From: Pelargonium cotyledonis
Lineage: Eukaryota; Streptophyta; Magnoliopsida; Geraniales; Geraniaceae
DNA length: 30,052 bases
Direction of reading: 5' to 3'
Assembly: GCA_036897625.1 (NCBI GenBank)
Contig: JAYMTA010000388.1
Coordinates: 1-30,052 of the forward strand
Below are positions 29,699 to 30,052 of the stretch, one piece after another. Made by a program: the position numbers and the translations under genes. The notes below the pieces were generated by a model. That model did not search any database. It was given only the letters and a program-made list of their open reading frames with translations, and was not told where the DNA came from. Within the stretch, counting starts at the first letter, position 1. Every line of letters starts with the position of its first letter.

Positions 29699-30052
29699 GG
29701 GTAAATTAAATCTAGACTCCCTGCACTTGTTTTCATTTTAGGTTTGACCTCTATTTAGGGTTTTCACTCCTTTTAAACTCTGCACTTACTAATTTTTATA
29801 ATTTAGTCCAACTTACCTACAATACCCGATTTTGACTGACAGCTCATCAAATTATCCACATCACCACTGCCATGTATGCCAACCAAGAATGACATGTCAC
29901 TCACTAAAACACTCAAACGACATCGTTCTGAAATCTCTCCCAAATCTCTTTACAATCTTCATCTTCCCTCACCTGCGCCGACGTCTTCTTCTCTCACCTC
30001 CGTCGCCGTCCTCTTGGCTTTCCTCACATTGCTCCCTAATCTCAAGCATTGG
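29699..30052 (+). mobile_element. Left end of a MULE-type element running off the window
   Basis: From GGGTAAATTAAATCTAGACTCC (29699) the sequence has the layout of a MULE-type terminal repeat: 'ctgcacttg', 'aggtttgacc', 'tttagtcc'. After about 29935 it turns into GC-richer, CT-rich and CCGTCGCCGTC-containing sequence, similar to the interiors of the other MULE-like elements here. The right end is outside the window, so this is a family-level inference. Confidence 0.45.

Overview
The window is nuclear DNA from a flowering plant, most likely a eudicot. It holds two intron-containing genes with plant-type families and GT-AG splice sites, AT-rich intergenic DNA, and a dense load of plant transposon remnants (MULE-, hAT- and Stowaway-type elements, an RRM-type LINE, and a small LTR with a tRNA-Met primer site). 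I cannot assign a family or species from sequence alone.

Layout. Positions 1-336 are the right end of a MULE-type non-autonomous element. A seven-exon gene on the minus strand (2318-6710) encodes a CHUP1/IPGA1-family coiled-coil, proline-rich protein of about 792 residues. From 7.1 to 9.7 kb there are hAT-derived remnants and a probable LINE tail. A seven-exon plus-strand gene (10443-13111) encodes a 418-residue Mn-type cation diffusion facilitator, a metal tolerance protein of the MTP9/10 kind. These are the only two well-supported genes. They are functionally unrelated (organelle or cytoskeleton positioning, and manganese transport) and are separated by about 3.7 kb of transposon-rich DNA.

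From about 14.6 kb to 29.5 kb the window is a direct tandem duplication: copy A is about 14575-20593 and copy B about 20765-29487. The copies align segment by segment, in the same order and orientation, but each has gained different insertions. Copy A carries a 771-bp MULE-like element and a 753-bp inverted-repeat element dense in CACGTG. Copy B carries a 1013-bp MULE-like element with a perfect 9-bp target duplication, a 251-bp Stowaway-like MITE, a 71-bp LTR followed by a primer-binding site, and an internally deleted LINE. Each copy serves as the empty site for the other's insertions.

Both copies contain an unusual GC-rich block of about 1.2 kb (18.91-20.14 and 27.79-29.06 kb). It starts with an 18-bp GC palindrome, ends with CGCGGATCCGCG, and contains four degenerate units spaced about 165-190 bp apart, each centred on a GTACTGGCCA / TGGTCAGTAC inverted-repeat motif. 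I do not recognise this block, and it is the strongest candidate here for an undescribed element. Copy B also holds a 34-codon ORF that is absent from copy A. The window ends inside another MULE-type element that begins near 29699.
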